Shown here piece after piece: positions 22,576-30,098 of a DNA stretch of 30,098 nt. Position 1 is the stretch's first letter. Each line of letters begins with the position of its first letter. The notes below the pieces were generated by a model. The model was given only the letters and a program-made list of their open reading frames with translations, made no database searches and was not told the origin of the DNA. This DNA is from a virus: the IMG/VR virus record IMGVR_UViG_3300023184_003625, positions 1 to 30,098 of that record; one strand, 5' to 3'. The translations under genes and the position numbers were made by a program.

Positions 22576-22619
22576 TGCCTATGTTATATGCCTGTTTATC
22601 TAGATTTTAGATGTTGCCT
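22576..22619 (-). promoter_or_regulatory. Gene 32 leader with spaced AGGCA repeats, possible operator
   Basis: The leader transcript of about 70 bases carries AGGCA at 22576-22580, 22589-22593 and 22615-22619, with intervals of 13 and 26 bases; two copies extend to AGGCAAC. T4 gp32 represses its own translation by binding its leader, so a repeated element just before the ribosome binding site is a plausible operator. The evidence here is only the repeat. Confidence 0.3.
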
Positions 22620-22634
22620 GTGCATACAAATTAC

Positions 22635-22664
22635 ATTATATGCGAATTTATTTAGCATAGTCAA
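22635..22664 (-). promoter_or_regulatory. Sigma-70-type promoter of gene 32, with overlapping late-type box
   Basis: Minus-strand TTGACT (22659-22664), 18-base spacer, TATAAT (22635-22640). Inside the spacer lies CTAAATAAA (22647-22655), a late-promoter-like box. The two together could keep gp32 expressed both early and late. The ATG is 78 bases downstream. Confidence 0.7.
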
Positions 22665-22678
22665 CACAAAAGACAAAT

Positions 22679-23317
22679 TTATTTTTGCCTAATTTTGATA
22701 TAGTAAATCTGGGTGTGGTGTTCCGCAATGTAGTGATTTGGACTGTTAAATACGTCTGTGATTTTGAGTCCACCAGCATCAATCAAAGACTCAAACTCTT
22801 GTTCTCTTTTCAAAGACCCGGCTTGATTTTCTTGCAAAAGAATCACTCCGTGGGGCAAAAGATATCGCTTTATATTTGAAAAAAATTCTTGGTGGGCAGT
22901 CCAATTTTGATCCACTGCAATACGTTGGTAGTTGTCATCTCCGGGGCATGTCAAGAAATGTGGCGGGTTACTGACCACCAAATCAAATTTTTCATGCAGA
23001 GGCAGGTCTGACACTGCGCCAGTGGCGTAGGCAGCGACATTGGTTAAGTTGTGCATTTTGATTGTTTCATTTACTCGATCAATAGCAGGGCCATATATGT
23101 CACTCATGCACAGACTAGAACACAGGCCATGATCCAATATGTTGAATCCAATAAAGCCTGGCCCGGAACACCATTCGTAGCAACGTTCAAACTGTGAGTT
23201 GGGATAGAGTTTGGTTATCACATCCACATACTCTTGTCCAAACCAAGTGCCGCCACCGTCCATCCAACTGTCGTACTGCACACAATATCTATTGTGTCCT
23301 GAAGTCTCGAAATACAT
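22679..23317 (-). CDS. SAM-dependent methyltransferase with NPPH motif
   Basis: 212 residues. The SAM-binding loop is YEWCSGPGFIGFNILDHG, the acidic strand end is MSDIYGPAI, and the catalytic-type motif is FDLVVSNPPH (116-120). NPP(Y/H) is used by enzymes that methylate amide or amino nitrogens, such as PrmC/HemK-like glutamine and N6-adenine methyltransferases. The 'small methyltransferase' (MTS) fold fits the length. No target-recognition domain is visible, so the substrate could be protein, nucleic acid or small molecule. The start overlaps the SGNH gene stop by one base, so it is the last gene of a three-gene cassette. Confidence 0.78.
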   Translation of the reverse strand: MYFETSGHNRYCVQYDSWMDGGGTWFGQEYVDVITKLYPNSQFERCYEWCSGPGFIGFNILDHGLCSSLCMSDIYGPAIDRVNETIKMHNLTNVAAYATGAVSDLPLHEKFDLVVSNPPHFLTCPGDDNYQRIAVDQNWTAHQEFFSNIKRYLLPHGVILLQENQAGSLKREQEFESLIDAGGLKITDVFNSPNHYIAEHHTQIYYIKIRQK

Positions 23318-24093
23318 TATAGCCTAATAGGCCGATTGGGTTCGGTCCATTTTCCTGATCCGTTGATTATTGTTTGTTGCCAATCAAACATGTACTGTTT
23401 TGCCTGAGTTGAAAGCAAACCTGGAGCAACATGGTCCAGATATTCCACATGTTCTAACGGAGTTGGATGAAAATCTCTTTTTTTGTCTGCAGGGCTGAGT
23501 GGGATACCCCCAGGGCGAGTCCACCATTCGCCATTGAAAACAATCTGTAACACACTGGGTTTGATCATGCCTAGTACATCACAGTAAAGAGTTTTGACAT
23601 CTTGATCGCTTCCACGTGAATCATTGGGATTATAACCCAAGCCTGTTGCTTCATTGGTTTGTGACAGCGGAACCATGCTTAGGAATTGGTATTGACACCC
23701 CCAATGATCCAACAGTTGTTTGGCGGCAGCAATGTTGGCCATATCTCTTATGAGATATCCTCGCTCGCATGCAAAATTTTTAACGTACTCAACGGGCAAT
23801 TGACTGCCTGCTGTCCAATACACATTGCCACCTTCAATCCATTTACCACCTACATAACGATCTTCTCTACTGGTATTGGTCCACATGATCCAGATTTGAT
23901 CATTTTGATTTAATTTATTGCGCTGATAGCACTCTATCAAACTCCATAGAATGTAACTGTTTCCGCCGCCACACAGGCCCCAATTTTCATAATGATCAAA
24001 CTGTTGTCCTAGCGCATCTGCCCAGGTTGGCCAACGCCAGTATTGTGTAAAACTACATCCAAAAGTAAAAAGTCTAGGCACGATGTTTTCCAA
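23317..24093 (-). CDS. SGNH/GDSL-type hydrolase
   Basis: 258 residues. LFTFGCSFTQYW carries the nucleophile (S14 in GCSFT), GGGN (42-45) supplies the oxyanion glycine/asparagine, and DFHPTPLEHVEYL near residue 207 carries the catalytic D207 and H209. IWIMWTNTSR fits the block III region. SGNH enzymes de-esterify or transfer acyl groups; in phages they often remove acetyl groups from host polysaccharides. No signal peptide is present, so it acts in the cytoplasm or on the virion. It overlaps its neighbours on both sides (20 bases with the glycosyltransferase), suggesting joint translation. Confidence 0.78.
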   Translation of the reverse strand: MENIVPRLFTFGCSFTQYWRWPTWADALGQQFDHYENWGLCGGGNSYILWSLIECYQRNKLNQNDQIWIMWTNTSREDRYVGGKWIEGGNVYWTAGSQLPVEYVKNFACERGYLIRDMANIAAAKQLLDHWGCQYQFLSMVPLSQTNEATGLGYNPNDSRGSDQDVKTLYCDVLGMIKPSVLQIVFNGEWWTRPGGIPLSPADKKRDFHPTPLEHVEYLDHVAPGLLSTQAKQYMFDWQQTIINGSGKWTEPNRPIRL

Positions 24094-24916
24094 ACAGTTG
24101 AATCAATTCCCACTCTCGATTGCTTACAACAACATTGCGTTGTTCAAAATAATCTCGTTCAAACTCCCAATCTTTGATCGAACTGTGGTGGAAATTGCTC
24201 ACACAAAATTGACCAATGGGCAATGGGGTATGATAGAATCTGTGTCTAAAAATCTCAATCAGTTGAAATTCACTCATGATCATGGTTTGACCTTGGGGGT
24301 CGTATGCAACCAGTTGATTAGATTCAAACAAACTCAAGTGTAATTCAAACAATGATTGATGATGTACACTTTCTACTCTGTGTTGAAGTTGTTGCAACAG
24401 GTCTGTTTGTATGTATCTAAACGGCACTGTGCTTAGGCACCAAAATTGCTGTTCATCCACTACCCAAGGTTGATCACAATCCAGCATGTGATGCACATAC
24501 AACCGATTACCAATATCTATAGGATCTGGCTGAGTCCTTACCATGGCACTAATTTTGTCTAGGCATGGTGGTTCCAAAAATTCAACATCTGCATCTACCA
24601 CCAACCAATTGTGCCCTTGCACAAAATTGTTCAAATGCAGTTTGACCAACTGTTGTCTAAACCAGCCACCAGTTTGTACACGTTGCATGCCGGGAAAGTC
24701 GCTGAATTTATGAAAGACTATGTCTAAGTAAGGAAAGTTTGTTTGTATGAATTGTTGGCAGTCCTGCACATAAGATGGCCAATAATCAATTTCAAAATCA
24801 TCTACAATAATATCGATAGGATATCCGCTGGCATACTGTTGTATGCTACGCAAACTGAATATTTGTGAAAAATAGTATCCTGGAAAGGTAGTTAAAACAA
24901 TGCGATCAATGTTCAC
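24074..24916 (-). CDS. GT-A-like glycosyltransferase (DUF6492-type)
   Basis: 280 residues from a GTG at 24916. The segment GGWFRQQLVKLHLNNFVQGH followed by NWLVVDADVEFL is the hallmark of DUF6492-type putative glycosyltransferases (VDAD at 107-110 as the metal motif). No ATG in frame lies between 24916 and the upstream stop, so the GTG, ten bases after that stop, is the best start. It begins the accessory cassette that includes the SGNH hydrolase and the NPPH methyltransferase. Substrate unknown. Confidence 0.75.
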   Translation of the reverse strand: MNIDRIVLTTFPGYYFSQIFSLRSIQQYASGYPIDIIVDDFEIDYWPSYVQDCQQFIQTNFPYLDIVFHKFSDFPGMQRVQTGGWFRQQLVKLHLNNFVQGHNWLVVDADVEFLEPPCLDKISAMVRTQPDPIDIGNRLYVHHMLDCDQPWVVDEQQFWCLSTVPFRYIQTDLLQQLQHRVESVHHQSLFELHLSLFESNQLVAYDPQGQTMIMSEFQLIEIFRHRFYHTPLPIGQFCVSNFHHSSIKDWEFERDYFEQRNVVVSNREWELIQLFGKHRA

Positions 24917-24926
24917 GCCATACTTA

Positions 24927-26669
24927 TTAACGCACCAAAGCCAATGATTTTAATCTTGCCAATTCCGATTCGTACATGCCGTAGTTGCCGCACTCTTCCA
25001 AACCGTGTTCTGGGCAGTACTCACCTTCCATGGTATGGTTGCACTGTGCTTCTTCAAATGTGGCCAAGTTATCACCTTCCGCCATCTCATCATCATAATT
25101 ATCATCACTACCCATGGGTTCTTTAGTGTCACGACCATAATAGTCATCGGGCATAGGAGGGTGTTCACTTTCGCCTTCCGCCACACCTTGCTTTTTCTTA
25201 GCATGATATTCATCTTGTGCTTTTTTAACACGTGCCTGGTCAGCACGGAGTCTGCGCTGATCTGGATCCATGAAATCTGGATCATCCTCGTGTCTTCTTG
25301 GAATACTACCGCTATGTGGTAGTGGCTTCTTGCCCGGTGCAGGTGCGCCGTATTCTCGACCTAGGTCGTATACTTCACCTTCGGCCACAGGAGGTGTCTC
25401 AGTGGCAGTGGCTGGTTCTGCTGGGCTGACCATGTATACGCCTAGTTCTTCAAGGCGATCTTGCACACGCGGATCATCCCAACAGTTGGCATCTGGATCA
25501 GTGGCAGCAATATCACCAATGATGTCAAACAACTCGTCATCGCCAATCAGGCCATACAGTTGTTCTGTGGCATTCATGCCGTCAGCACCCACTGGTAGTG
25601 GTTGACTCATCAACGTCTTGAGTTCATCTTGTTGCTCAGGAGTGTCTGGCAACGCCCAAGTACCTTCTACGATACGTGTGGCCCAGGATTCAAATATTTC
25701 TGCTTCTTTCATGGCTTGTGCTTCCTTTTGTATACGTGCCAACATGGGCAATGCTTGTTCTATTCTGGGATCTATTCTAGTTTCCACAAATAGATCACGC
25801 AGGTCTTCCACTATGAGATCAGATTCCGACACTTCAGCCGGGCTCCAGGATTCAAAGTATTGAGTGTAACCGCGATCGTTGGCCACAGCCTTGAGGTTGT
25901 GTCGCAATTGATCAAGGTATTGAGTTGTTTCTGCTACCAGTTCGCCGGCAGCACCTTCAAACACTCGACCTTGATGTGCTCTGCGGAACTGGCTTAATAC
26001 GTTGATCTGTTCTACCATTTCTGAGATGTGCTGTCCACGTGCATCATAGGGTGTGCCGCCGTGACGTACATGTTCCAGCATGGCTCTACCACCGGCTAGT
26101 TTACGGAATGGCAGTTTGAAACGCTCACCGTCGGCTGTTTCAATGAACAGGCTTTCTACATAACGGAAACGTGCATCGTTCTCACCTAGAGTGCGATCAT
26201 GTTTGATCATCAGTCTGGCCTGTGTGGGCTCGCCAGCATAACTGACCTTGCGATTGCCATAGTAGCCTTCAAACAGGCCTTCCTTGATGGCAGCCATTCC
26301 GGCCATGGTGTATTTTAGTCTGCGTAAGTTTTGTAAGTCATAGCGTAACAAATTGCGCTTGGCAAAGTTACGCAGTTGATCCAGGAATTCGTACCAGTCA
26401 GCCTTGTCGTCAAAATCCATGCCGCGGCCCAGATTGTCGCCAAAGTAAACTTCAAAGTTGTTGTCAGCGCCCAGCAAGCACACAACTGTGCCGTAGTTTT
26501 TACCGGAGTCTGCTACCCAGTCAAATGTGAACATGTCGGCCGCTTCTGGGTCCGGAGCACCTTGATCATCCAAGGGCGGTTTGCCAGTTCGTGCATCCAG
26601 TGCTTCAGGGTCAAAGTTTCTAGTGACCAATAAATCGTTTAGTTGTTGTCCGGGTGTGTTCGCTGCCAT
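24927..26669 (-). CDS. Large conserved T4-like virion-type protein, 580 aa
   Basis: The opening MAANTPGQQLNDLLVTRNFD and internal TMAGMAAIKEGLFEGYYG resemble a conserved structural protein I associate with marine T4-like phages, placed beside the terminase; this is recall, not a search. The first 200 residues are beta-rich, the middle is helical (EMVEQINVLSQFRRAHQGRV), and the last 150 are acidic and probably disordered (DDYYGRDTKEPM). The C-terminal tail has a Cys/His cluster (CNHTMEGEYCPEHGLEEC) that could bind a metal. A late-type box GATAAATA seven bases before the ATG supports late expression. Its exact place in the virion is unknown. Confidence 0.72.
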   Translation of the reverse strand: MAANTPGQQLNDLLVTRNFDPEALDARTGKPPLDDQGAPDPEAADMFTFDWVADSGKNYGTVVCLLGADNNFEVYFGDNLGRGMDFDDKADWYEFLDQLRNFAKRNLLRYDLQNLRRLKYTMAGMAAIKEGLFEGYYGNRKVSYAGEPTQARLMIKHDRTLGENDARFRYVESLFIETADGERFKLPFRKLAGGRAMLEHVRHGGTPYDARGQHISEMVEQINVLSQFRRAHQGRVFEGAAGELVAETTQYLDQLRHNLKAVANDRGYTQYFESWSPAEVSESDLIVEDLRDLFVETRIDPRIEQALPMLARIQKEAQAMKEAEIFESWATRIVEGTWALPDTPEQQDELKTLMSQPLPVGADGMNATEQLYGLIGDDELFDIIGDIAATDPDANCWDDPRVQDRLEELGVYMVSPAEPATATETPPVAEGEVYDLGREYGAPAPGKKPLPHSGSIPRRHEDDPDFMDPDQRRLRADQARVKKAQDEYHAKKKQGVAEGESEHPPMPDDYYGRDTKEPMGSDDNYDDEMAEGDNLATFEEAQCNHTMEGEYCPEHGLEECGNYGMYESELARLKSLALVR

Positions 26670-26676
26670 AGTGTTA

Positions 26677-26684
26677 TATTTATC
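26677..26684 (-). promoter_or_regulatory. Late promoter box GATAAATA before the 580-aa gene
   Basis: Minus-strand GATAAATA matches the T4 late consensus at 7 of 8 positions. TAACACT and then the ATG follow, so the predicted leader is about two bases. The box overlaps the last codon and the stop of gp17, which ends immediately upstream. Confidence 0.6.
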
Positions 26685-28254
26685 AATACATAGTTGATAT
26701 AAAGGGCATGGGCTCTATGACATTATCCGAGTGATCCTTCATTTGACTGTCCAGTTCTGTGTAAAAACTCTGCAAAACCTGCATCATACGCACGGCCAAC
26801 AGCATGCTCATGACCAAGTCATCTGTTTCGCCAATTTTTGCGGCAAAACTCAGCCCCGATGCCACAAAGGTTTTGAGTTCACTGATCAAGGCCGCGCTTG
26901 ACACAGTCATTCTGTTGGTTTCTATTAGATTTTTAACTTTGGCACAGGCACTGAGTTTGCTCTTGTGCGTAGTATTAAACCCTTTGCGCATACGGCGATT
27001 ACTGCCCGACATGTGCGGATCTGTCAAAAAGTAGCCCTGTATGTTTTCTTCGCCAAATTCTGCAATAGAAATTAGTCCTGCTTCACCAATGGTGTTGTTT
27101 TCAATTGAATAGTAGATGTTCTTGTCGTTTTGCACAGTTTCATTGATGTATTTGCAAATATCCGACAAGATGCGTATCTGTTCAGGAATGGGTGTGCGGT
27201 TGTGTGTCCATTCACCTACCTGGCGTGTGGTGTTGGCTTCAAAGATTTGTATGGCTGCTGGGTCACCACCGGTGCCCAAACTAGGGTCCAAGGCCACAAC
27301 ATAGATTGAGTCGGGTTTGATGGCTTCGTACCAGCGCACATGCCCTGTGCGTTTCCAAGGATCTGTGGGTGTTAGATCCAATAGTTTGGCTGGAGCAATC
27401 AAGGTTTCATCATTGATGATAAATTCACAGCCAATCTCTCTGCGAAAACGATCTTCGCCCAGTTGGGCCCGCATGTTTTCGCCCCACTTTTCATCACGGT
27501 CCGGATGTTCTTGCCAGTAACTTCTAAATGCTCGGAATCCGTTGATGCCAAGATCAGTTGGGTTGCCAAACTCATCTACACATTTATTAGCACCTTTCCA
27601 GATTAGCGCAAACTGATCTTCGTCTGAGTTGGGAGTTGAAGTGATAATGGCCTTACCACCTGTGGCCAATGTTGGACTGATACTGGTCCAGAACTCGGTG
27701 GCAATGGTGGGTCGTACGAATGCAAACTCGTCAGCGTACAACAAGGTAATACTCATACCACGACCAGTTGTTTCGGTTGTTGTGGCTGACACAATACGCG
27801 ATCCGTTTTCAAAGTCTATTGACCCTTTGTTGTAACTTGTGACACCTGCTCGAATATGATCTGGGCACAGTTCGTATGCAAAGCGAATGCGTTGCATGAT
27901 CTCTTGGGCACCGGTATATTTGTGGGCGGCTATGAGTATTGTAGAGTCGGGAATGAACATAGCATACCAAAGAATATACCCGGCTGCTGATGTTGATTTG
28001 CCAGTCTGTCGCGGCATCATGGAGATTGAGTAGCGATTGTTGTGATAGGTATCAATCAGTCTTTTTTGATAATCATACGGATGATACAGCATCTTGCCCT
28101 GCGTGGGGTGCTGTATGTAGAAGAAGTTATCTAAAAAGTAGTGTGGACCATCAACAGGATCAGCACAGGCAAGAAAATCTTGCAGTTGCTCATCTGAAAA
28201 TGTCTGGCGCTTGTATGGTGCTTTGACCAAGACGCCTTCTAGTGTTTTGGTCAT
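26683..28254 (-). CDS. 17: gp17-like terminase large subunit
   Basis: 523 residues with both functional halves. ATPase: Walker A MPRQTGKS (80-87), Walker B LLYADEF (D175, E176), coupling motif ITSTPN (205-209). Nuclease: VVALDPSLGTGGDPAA (D323) with further acidic residues in SIENNTIGEA and GETDDLVMS. The protein cuts concatemeric DNA and drives it into the prohead. T4 gp17 is about 610 residues, so this copy is shorter, mainly at the N-terminus. A small hairpin GCCTA-CAAT-TAGGC lies at 28269-28282, fifteen bases before the ATG; no Shine-Dalgarno is seen. Confidence 0.95.
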   Translation of the reverse strand: MTKTLEGVLVKAPYKRQTFSDEQLQDFLACADPVDGPHYFLDNFFYIQHPTQGKMLYHPYDYQKRLIDTYHNNRYSISMMPRQTGKSTSAAGYILWYAMFIPDSTILIAAHKYTGAQEIMQRIRFAYELCPDHIRAGVTSYNKGSIDFENGSRIVSATTTETTGRGMSITLLYADEFAFVRPTIATEFWTSISPTLATGGKAIITSTPNSDEDQFALIWKGANKCVDEFGNPTDLGINGFRAFRSYWQEHPDRDEKWGENMRAQLGEDRFRREIGCEFIINDETLIAPAKLLDLTPTDPWKRTGHVRWYEAIKPDSIYVVALDPSLGTGGDPAAIQIFEANTTRQVGEWTHNRTPIPEQIRILSDICKYINETVQNDKNIYYSIENNTIGEAGLISIAEFGEENIQGYFLTDPHMSGSNRRMRKGFNTTHKSKLSACAKVKNLIETNRMTVSSAALISELKTFVASGLSFAAKIGETDDLVMSMLLAVRMMQVLQSFYTELDSQMKDHSDNVIEPMPFISTMY

Positions 28255-28293
28255 GGTCTATTAGTTATGCCTAATTGTAGGCCAAAAGCAAAA

Positions 28294-28371
28294 TCACACA
28301 GGACTGTAGGGGTTACGATGTCGATCGCGACCATCGTCTTCTGGCAATACAGGATATGGGTTATTCTGCAT
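28294..28371 (-). CDS. Micro-ORF, 25 aa, between nuclease and terminase genes
   Basis: ATG at 28371, TGA at 28294-28296. The peptide begins MQNNPYPVLPEDDGRDRHRN and ends PYSPV. Its ATG overlaps the end of the nuclease gene by eleven bases in another frame, as usual for phage micro-genes. The repeated NPY-P pattern and high charge look coding rather than random. It is too small to be the terminase small subunit. Function unknown; it could be a chance frame. Confidence 0.35.
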   Translation of the reverse strand: MQNNPYPVLPEDDGRDRHRNPYSPV

Positions 28372-29176
28372 TTCGACCACACCGAGCACGTTTGGCATTG
28401 GTCAATGCACCAAAGTCCACAGCCCATTCTGTGCCTGGAGGCAGTTCACGAACACCTGGGGGTAGTGCATATCTAACACCAGCGTACTCTTGAATTTGAG
28501 CAATGGGCGCACGGAATCGGGTTAGATCGTTGCCCAGGTTAACATAGGGTTTGACATGTGGAAACAACCAGCCGGCTGTTTCGTTGGTTTGTTGATTCAC
28601 CACAATCTTGTAGTAGCCACGTGGCACAATCACACCGTTGCCAATCGTGGGATCACCTGCACCATATATAGCACCCACATAGATTGTGTAGGCCTGATTG
28701 CGTTGTACTGCCCAACCACGTACTGATGTTTCTAACAATTTCCAAATGCCACGATTCAAACTTCCGTGTTGTGGATACATGTTGGTCATCAAGAATGATT
28801 CATACTCCACTTGTTGGCTCCATGATAGGTCGCCGTCAGGGGCGGCATGTCCTTTGTCGTAACCAGTGCCAGCATAATCATCAGGTCTAGCGCCTGTGCC
28901 GCCTAATGATTGGTCTGCAACAAATGCATTAGTGCGTGGAAAGCAACCCAATGCGTTTTGTGGTAATAAAGTATAGGCAACATAAACTGGAATCTTTACC
29001 GGAGCGTCATAGGCCACAAAGTATGCTTCTCTGCAGATAGGAACGGCTGTTCTAGCAGTTTGTGCCCAACCCCAAGGAGAATGCACAGCACAGGCCTGTG
29101 GCGGCAATGGAGCACGTTGATCCCAGGCCCAGACCTGCGTAGTTAAAAATAGCAAGATTAGTAGTAGTTGTTTCAT
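28361..29176 (-). CDS. Secreted DNA/RNA non-specific endonuclease (DRGH family)
   Basis: From the ATG at 29176 the protein is 271 residues with a clear signal peptide: MKQLLLILLFLTTQVWA followed by WDQ. The active site is YDKGHAAPDGDLSW (H110; the family motif is DRGH, here DKGH), and the metal-binding region is TNMYPQHGSLNRGIWKLLE. These match the NUC1/Serratia nuclease family, which cuts DNA and RNA without sequence preference. The start at 29176 comes one base after the stop of the tail-type gene; longer frames would overlap it by about 70 bases. Export suggests action in the periplasm, outside the cell or on incoming DNA. Such a secreted nuclease is unusual beside a terminase. Confidence 0.88.
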   Translation of the reverse strand: MKQLLLILLFLTTQVWAWDQRAPLPPQACAVHSPWGWAQTARTAVPICREAYFVAYDAPVKIPVYVAYTLLPQNALGCFPRTNAFVADQSLGGTGARPDDYAGTGYDKGHAAPDGDLSWSQQVEYESFLMTNMYPQHGSLNRGIWKLLETSVRGWAVQRNQAYTIYVGAIYGAGDPTIGNGVIVPRGYYKIVVNQQTNETAGWLFPHVKPYVNLGNDLTRFRAPIAQIQEYAGVRYALPPGVRELPPGTEWAVDFGALTNAKRARCGRNAE

Positions 29177-29177
29177 T

Positions 29178-30098
29178 TTAGTTTGTGAGTTCTTGCCAAC
29201 CAAATTTCCAAATAACATCAGCGTTGTTAGAACCATATCCAGCACACAATGTTAATACATCCGGAGTGCCATTGGCGGATCTACTGAGTTGTAGACGTCG
29301 AGACACATCGTCACTTACCGCAAATGTATCTCTACTGCTGGTCAATCCTGCATACAACACAGTGCCATCAGTTATTTGTACTGCACTTGTGTTGGCTTGT
29401 ACTATGTTGGTTCCTACATTGGCAAAAGTTAAACCTGTGGCGTTACTGGCGTTGAGCACCAACTGAAAACTACCATATTGCACATCGGTTAATAAAAGAT
29501 CAATCTGCGCAGGGGTTACCACCGCATCAGGAAATGCTGGATTCAATCTAATAGAACCTAGGTTGGTATAAACGTTACCGGTGCTGAGTCTAGTGGGCTG
29601 AATACCACTGCTGATATAATTTATAGTAGTAGAAGGATTGTAGCCGCCTTCCGAAATTACTGTACTACAAATCTGTTTCATTGTTCTAGAACCATCTGTG
29701 GCTGTGGTATTGGTGATTTCGTATCTGGGATTCAGTGTGGCTGTGGTCATATAGACCTTGGTATTGCCAGCCTGATTGGCATGCTGGAATGTGTGGCATA
29801 CAATGAACTGTCCGTTGATTATGAATCCTGCTCGTACATTACCAACTCCTAACCATTCAACATCGCACCAAAAAATTTGTGTTAATGTAGGGTCAAGATT
29901 GATACCAGTTGGATTGGGACTAACACCAGTTTTTAAAGTGTTTGTATTCCAACTGGCTTGTGCCACCCGCTCTTCTACTACAGCACCCGATGCTGAACTT
30001 CTAATGACCAAGTAAAGAGTTGTGCCGTCGGCTTCAAAATACACACCATTTTTATCAGTGAAATAACCCACACGCTGACGACAACCAGGAGCAAGAGT
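29178..30098 (-). CDS. Phage tail/virion structural protein, C-terminal part (runs off the window)
   Basis: The frame is open to the right edge; the first residues visible are TLAPGCRQRVGYFTDKNGVY, so the GTG at 30071 is not the true start. The visible 306 residues are beta-rich with QIFWCDVEWLGVGNVRAGF, CHTFQHANQAGNTKVYMTTA and MKQICSTVISEGGY, a pattern I associate with long structural proteins of marine T4-like phages. A C-terminal half with many T, S and N (TSSRDTFAVSDDVSRRL) suggests a tail-fibre or surface domain. The gene ends one base before the nuclease gene, so the two are probably co-transcribed late. Confidence 0.75.
   Translation of the reverse strand, partial: TLAPGCRQRVGYFTDKNGVYFEADGTTLYLVIRSSASGAVVEERVAQASWNTNTLKTGVSPNPTGINLDPTLTQIFWCDVEWLGVGNVRAGFIINGQFIVCHTFQHANQAGNTKVYMTTATLNPRYEITNTTATDGSRTMKQICSTVISEGGYNPSTTINYISSGIQPTRLSTGNVYTNLGSIRLNPAFPDAVVTPAQIDLLLTDVQYGSFQLVLNASNATGLTFANVGTNIVQANTSAVQITDGTVLYAGLTSSRDTFAVSDDVSRRLQLSRSANGTPDVLTLCAGYGSNNADVIWKFGWQELTN

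Noticed and set aside
25005-25322. Open frames opposite the 580-aa gene and many plus-strand frames opposite core genes
   Set aside because: They are shadows of the real minus-strand genes, with no start signals or protein-like composition.

Overview
The window looks like part of a marine or aquatic T4-like myovirus genome. Recognisable T4-type core genes are a UvsW helicase, a UvsX recombinase, a gp32 single-strand-binding protein, a gp17 large terminase, an AAA ATPase and a large gene resembling a conserved virion protein of marine T4-likes. Early-type promoters resemble bacterial sigma-70 sites (TTGACN, 17-18 bp, TATAAT). Late-type sites resemble the T4 motif TATAAATA. I cannot name the host. 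I see no rRNA, tRNA, CRISPR array or insertion sequence.

Layout, read mostly on the minus strand from the right edge. 30098-24927 is a late/structural block: a tail-type protein cut by the edge, a secreted DRGH nuclease, a 25-codon micro-ORF, gp17, and the large virion-type gene. 24916-22679 is an accessory cassette (glycosyltransferase, SGNH hydrolase, methyltransferase). 22556-19441 is the recombination block: gp32 with its own promoter and terminator, an AT-rich hypothetical gene, UvsX and a small acidic protein. 19441-17274 is an AT-rich radical-SAM gene broken by a one-base frameshift. 17277-16819 is a conserved helical protein.

16793-6588 is a glycan island of about 10 kb that changes strand four times. 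It holds GDP-mannose 4,6-dehydratase, a cytidylyltransferase-cupin fusion, five GT-A type glycosyltransferases, three diverged capsule-synthesis-like paralogues (one frameshifted) and three methyltransferases. 6559-5996 is a beta-rich protein, followed by a terminator and a small membrane protein. 5565-4346 is an operon of the AAA ATPase with two micro-ORFs (30 and 33 codons), ending in a terminator. 4243-1588 is an AT-rich cassette (two unknowns and a 2-oxoglutarate oxygenase). UvsW and the start of one more gene close the window.

The core genes handle replication, recombination and packaging. The island probably makes or remodels a nucleotide-sugar-derived glycan, on the infected cell or on the virion. 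The most notable points are: late promoters placed so close to start codons that the transcripts should be leaderless; a pair of diverged paralogues (266 and 258 aa), each directly after a terminator in an AT-rich block; a split radical-SAM gene whose C-terminal part looks carbohydrate-binding; and the cytidylyltransferase-cupin fusion.
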